The translations under genes were made by a program, and so were the position numbers. A DNA stretch of 8,152 nucleotides, taken from assembly GCA_045537555.1 (NCBI GenBank), contig JAZSPR010000088.1:1-8152 (forward strand), in the 5' to 3' direction. The stretch is from UBA1081 sp045537555 (GTDB lineage: Bacteria; Bacillota; Clostridia; Oscillospirales; Acutalibacteraceae). The notes under the pieces were generated by a model. It was not told the origin of the DNA and made no database searches. It saw nothing but the letters and a program-made list of their open reading frames with translations. Numbering within the stretch: the first letter of the stretch is position 1; the number at the start of each line of letters is the position of its first letter. This document shows, one piece after another, positions 5,409 to 8,152 of this stretch.

Positions 5409-5437
5409 TTGACAAAATATATTGAGTGTGCTATTGT
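5409..5437 (+). promoter_or_regulatory. Promoter of the secreted Ig-like protein gene
   Basis: A perfect -35 TTGACA at 5409-5414, a 17-base spacer, and -10 TATTGT at 5432-5437, with TG at 5429-5430 giving an extended -10. The start of transcription would be near 5444, giving a leader of about 135 bases. Three TGTAAATA repeats surround it (5381-5388, 5396-5403, 5435-5442); the third overlaps the -10, so they may bind a regulator. Confidence 0.7.
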
Positions 5438-5529
5438 AAATATATGCTAAATGCCGAAAAAGAGGTGAGTCCGATGGTTTGAACATCATAAACTGAAGTA
5501 AAACCGATTGTAAAAATGAAAAAATTAAC

Positions 5530-5553
5530 AAAAAAAGCCGACAAACTGTCGGC
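5530..5553 (-). terminator. Leader hairpin; terminator-shaped on the - strand
   Basis: GCCGACA (5537-5543) pairs perfectly with TGTCGGC (5547-5553) around a 3-base loop. On the - strand the stem is followed by seven T (complement of 5530-5536), a textbook intrinsic terminator that would stop antisense transcription leaving the 5579 gene. On the + strand it is a stable hairpin 11 bases before the ribosome site AAAGGAG (5565-5571) and has no T tract, so there it could only affect mRNA stability or ribosome access. Confidence 0.65.
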
Positions 5554-5578
5554 AAAAACTCAGTAAAGGAGAAAAACT

Positions 5579-7780
5579 ATGCGTAAACTCAAAAAATCTT
5601 TGGCTGTTCTTTTGGCAGCACTTATGCTGGCATCATTTATGCCTCTGTTCGCTTCAGCGGCAATAACAATAAGCAGAACAAATGTAATAATCGTTCCGCC
5701 CTCTGTTTCTCCGTCAGTAATTCAGTACGGCGACAATCTTTCAGGACTTACTGTCACAGGCGGCGAATGCTGGTATGTTGACCCTGACACGGGTGCAGAA
5801 ACTCTTGTCCCCGGTCATTTTGAGATTCGTTCAACCACAACAAAGCCTGCTATAAATGATGCTTATAACCTTCAGCTCAAGTTCGTGTCAGATGACACAA
5901 CACAGTATTCAAATATAGCTTCACTTCTTGCAACAAGTGCAACTTTAAAATCAGGCACATGGCCTACAATCAAGGTCAACGGTCTTGACGGTACTCTTGT
6001 TGAGCCTCCCACTGCAGCTGCAATACAGGAAGGTCAGCTGATCACCGACGCTACACTCTCCGGCGGCGTTGTTAATGATGCAGAGGGTAATCCCGTTACA
6101 GGTAAATGGAGTTATGTTTATCCGTCAACATATCCGAGAGAAAGCGGTAAATATGAAGTTCAGTTTAAAGCAACAGACTATAATTTGTTGTATACAACCG
6201 TTGATGTTAATGTTACCCCCGGTGCAAAGGTTTCTCTTGAAGAATCACCTGCAACAAAAAGAGTGGTAGTAGGCGGTAAACTCAGTGCGGCAACTCTTTC
6301 AGGCGGTAAGGTAGTTGACGAAAACGGTACTGAAATCACAACAGGTACATGGTCATGGATAAATGATGATACACAGGATACTTCAATAAAACTTGAAACA
6401 CTCGGTACATTTACATTCAAAGCACAGTGGATAGCTGTCGGTTATGAAATTATTACAGTTGATGTTTCAGTACTTGTAGCGGCAGATAAGGGTTACACTG
6501 TCGATAAACCCACACTTGCATCACCCGTTACCTGGGTAGAAGGCATTACATTTGACAAATTACCGTTCGTTTACGGTGAAGCATCTGTTCCCGGTACTTA
6601 TACAACAAACAAGGTCGGCACAAAGCCATCACAAAATTATAACGCCACACAGAACGTTACTTTAACATTCACACCTGATGACCCGACTCTTGATGTAACG
6701 TCATGGTCATACAGCTTTAAGGTTCAAACAAATGATGTATGGTACACACCCTCTGAAGAGCCTTTGAAAATTATGGTTCCTTACGGTTGGTCTGACACCA
6801 GTGTATCATATTCTTCAAATACCGGTAACCTTTACGGTGCACTCAACTGGCCCGAGCATTTTTTTGAGCAGAAAGTTCGCAGATTTTCTTGGTCAAAAAA
6901 GACATTTGATGTTGATATTTCAGCATTGGAAGTAGGCGAGATGGTTCTTGTCAACGGATATGTCTGGTATGAAACTGAGGACAGCAGTATGTATGATTCT
7001 GTACCCGAAAATGTATATATTCAGATTCAGCCCGGTGTGCATGACGGTGATCTGTGTACTATGGAAATCGGCAGACCCGACAGAGTAACACAGGAAATTG
7101 CTATTCATTTCTCAACAAAAATCCCCGGTGCTACGGGAACGTTTACAATAACTCAGGGCGACGAGGTTCTTGCTGTTCTTACACCCGATGAAAACGGCAG
7201 AATTGAAAGACAATTGATATTGTTCCAGCCCAAGGAAGACGGTAACTATGCATTCACGGCTACATATACCCCCGGTCTTATGGATAAGGTAACGATTGAA
7301 AATCCCGTATATACATCACAGGAAGTAGAAGTTGATATCAGAGGACAGGTAAAAGTTATCACTTACAACGATGAACTCGAAGTTGAATACGAAAATTCAT
7401 ACATCTGCGGTTCACATCCCACCTGTTCGTTTGTTTTTTCAACCGGAAAAGGCTATAGAGCAGAGGATATAGAAACATGGGAATTCTATGACCAGAACGG
7501 CAATAAGATAGAAGTTTTTGATGAAAACGGAAACCCGCCTCAGCTTAAAGGCATGACAAGAATTACATTTGTTGTTCCCGACGAAGAAGCAGGTATTACC
7601 GAAATTCATTGCTATCCCATAGGCCCTTGGAGTGATAGCAACATCGGCGGCGGTGGCATTATCGGTGGCGGCACAGACAATGGCATCTTCGGCGGTATCT
7701 GGTCATTCTTCCAGAAGCTCATAAACTGGTTTATCAGCATAATCAAACAGATGATGAGCCTCTTTGGCCTTGGCGCATAA
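5579..7780 (+). CDS. Secreted multi-domain Ig-like repeat protein with amphipathic C-terminal tail
   Basis: A 733-residue exported protein. Signal peptide: MRKLKK, apolar core 7-24, likely cleavage after ASA (25-27). Two clear beta-sandwich repeats follow at about 148-213 and 227-299, each with an LSGG-V-(D/N)-x-x-G turn, a TG-(K/T)-WS core and a final V-V-V strand; 46-115 and about 306-384 look like diverged copies. This pattern resembles Ig-like repeats of Clostridia surface proteins. Residues 385-680 are beta-rich and unassigned; Cys610 and Cys616 (CGSHPTC) could form a disulfide. A glycine-rich linker (689-706) leads to an aromatic, amphipathic helix (707-729: WSFFQKLINWF, SIIKQMMSLF). 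There is no LPXTG, dockerin or SLH motif. The start has AAAGGAG 7 bases upstream. No enzyme motif was seen; adhesin or cell-surface structural role is an inference. Confidence 0.88.
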   Translation: MRKLKKSLAVLLAALMLASFMPLFASAAITISRTNVIIVPPSVSPSVIQYGDNLSGLTVTGGECWYVDPDTGAETLVPGHFEIRSTTTKPAINDAYNLQLKFVSDDTTQYSNIASLLATSATLKSGTWPTIKVNGLDGTLVEPPTAAAIQEGQLITDATLSGGVVNDAEGNPVTGKWSYVYPSTYPRESGKYEVQFKATDYNLLYTTVDVNVTPGAKVSLEESPATKRVVVGGKLSAATLSGGKVVDENGTEITTGTWSWINDDTQDTSIKLETLGTFTFKAQWIAVGYEIITVDVSVLVAADKGYTVDKPTLASPVTWVEGITFDKLPFVYGEASVPGTYTTNKVGTKPSQNYNATQNVTLTFTPDDPTLDVTSWSYSFKVQTNDVWYTPSEEPLKIMVPYGWSDTSVSYSSNTGNLYGALNWPEHFFEQKVRRFSWSKKTFDVDISALEVGEMVLVNGYVWYETEDSSMYDSVPENVYIQIQPGVHDGDLCTMEIGRPDRVTQEIAIHFSTKIPGATGTFTITQGDEVLAVLTPDENGRIERQLILFQPKEDGNYAFTATYTPGLMDKVTIENPVYTSQEVEVDIRGQVKVITYNDELEVEYENSYICGSHPTCSFVFSTGKGYRAEDIETWEFYDQNGNKIEVFDENGNPPQLKGMTRITFVVPDEEAGITEIHCYPIGPWSDSNIGGGGIIGGGTDNGIFGGIWSFFQKLINWFISIIKQMMSLFGLGA

Positions 7781-7798
7781 CACAAACACCATATCTGT

Positions 7799-7836
7799 AA
7801 AAGATATTATTTGCGATTTTCATATACATATCTTTT
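7799..7836. other. AT-rich hairpin after the secreted protein gene
   Basis: AAAAGATAT (7799-7807) pairs with ATATCTTTT (7828-7836) over nine bases around a 20-base loop. It is weak on its own but sits just before the GC-rich stem at 7843 and may add to 3' end formation. Confidence 0.4.
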
Positions 7837-7842
7837 CACACC

Positions 7843-7868
7843 CACCCGTCGGCTCACCCCGACGGGTG
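7843..7868. terminator. GC-rich hairpin between convergent genes, probable terminator
   Basis: CACCCGTCGG (7843-7852) pairs perfectly with CCGACGGGTG (7859-7868) around a 6-base loop. There is no T tract directly after it on either strand (GTTTATGTTTTT follows 11 bases later on +), so it is not a classic intrinsic terminator. Its place between two convergent coding regions, 62 bases after one stop and 7 bases after the other, supports a shared 3' end. Confidence 0.6.
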
Positions 7869-7875
7869 CTGTGCA

Positions 7876-8132
7876 TTAGTTTATGTTTTTAAGTGGCTCA
7901 AAAACCTCTATATCCAGCCGGTTCCAACCGTTGCCGGTGGTTAACTCCCATCGTACTTGTCAAGTATTGCAATAATACTGTCAATATCCGAATTCCCGAC
8001 TTCACAGTTGAAACCTTGTTTTCAGGCGTGTCAACATTGTAAACTTGTCGTAAAAAATATCCCTAACACAACAGCAATAATCATCAACGCTGTAATAATT
8101 ACTGACTTTAATTTTATTGATAAAATTTTCAT
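7876..8132 (-). pseudogene. Frameshifted gene for a small membrane or secreted protein
   Basis: ATG at 8132 with AAAGGGG (8140-8146) starts a peptide MKILSIKLKSVIITALMIIA and on to a stop at 8031-8033: a signal peptide or membrane anchor (7-26), 33 residues in that frame. Coding sense continues in other frames: YNVDTPENKVSTVKSG, then NSDIDSIIAILDKYD, then WELTTGNGWNRLDIEVFEP and KNIN to a stop at 7876-7878. Joined, this gives about 85 residues that read like one exported protein. The three frame jumps fall near short runs (TTT, GGG, GGG), so sequencing error is an alternative to true decay. I do not recognise the family. Convergent with the Ig-like protein gene, sharing the hairpin at 7843. 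Confidence 0.6.
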
Positions 8133-8152
8133 AATAATGCCCCTTTCCGCCA

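Noticed and set aside
5474..5482. Two-codon open frame ATG-GTT-TGA after AGAGGTG in the leader of the Ig-like gene
   Set aside because: A ribosome-site-like run precedes it, but two codons are too little to claim a leader peptide.
5364..5555. - strand 63-residue open frame in the divergent region
   Set aside because: It runs antisense through the + strand promoter and leader hairpin and has no supporting start signal.
5444..5578. Riboswitch in the 135-base leader
   Set aside because: I looked for c-di-GMP and other common riboswitch cores and saw none; only the GC hairpin is supported.
6069..7108. Short open frames on both strands inside the Ig-like protein gene
   Set aside because: They are alternative-frame shadows of a long, sensible coding sequence.

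Overview
The window looks like chromosomal DNA of a low-GC, Gram-positive gut-type Clostridia member (Oscillospiraceae/Ruminococcaceae-like). This is an inference from AT-rich sequence, purine-rich Shine-Dalgarno sites, TTG starts, a PadR/HAAS-type membrane regulatory operon, and a large secreted Ig-like protein with a glycine linker and amphipathic tail. No RNA gene, CRISPR array or insertion sequence is visible.

Left end (1-1390, + strand): the 3' part of a class II glutamine amidotransferase-like gene; a spacer with repeats resembling recombinase subsites; a small serine recombinase (resolvase/invertase type, TTG start); two hydrophobic mini-proteins of 27 and 35 residues, each with its own strong ribosome binding site; and an intrinsic terminator. 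This looks like an edge of, or cargo in, a mobile element.

Centre (1433-5257, - strand): one compact operon read right to left. A 113-residue PadR-type winged-helix regulator comes first, then eight consecutive paralogues of 132-145 residues. They are called P1 to P8 here in transcription order. All share an N-terminal alpha-helical domain of the HAAS/DUF1700 kind with Cys21 and an FG-T/S-PE motif at the same residue numbers, one membrane helix, and a short variable outer tail. P1-P3 form subfamily A and P5-P8 subfamily B. P4 is a mosaic of a B-type N half and an A-type C half. The DNA keeps footprints of tandem duplication: relics of the padR 3' end lie before P2 and P3, and an out-of-frame copy of the P4-type tail lies at and beyond the end of P3.

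Right end (5258-8152): a divergent promoter region with an inverted repeat over the padR-operon -35 box and TGTAAATA repeats around the + strand promoter. It drives a 733-residue secreted multi-domain protein. A GC-rich hairpin follows, then a convergent - strand remnant of a small membrane or secreted protein gene whose coding signal jumps frame three times.

Working model (inference): PadR controls the operon and perhaps the divergent secreted protein, and the HAAS-type proteins act as membrane partners that tune PadR from the inner face while sampling the outside with short tails. The unusual part is the eight-fold expansion and visible reshuffling of the HAAS module behind a single PadR.
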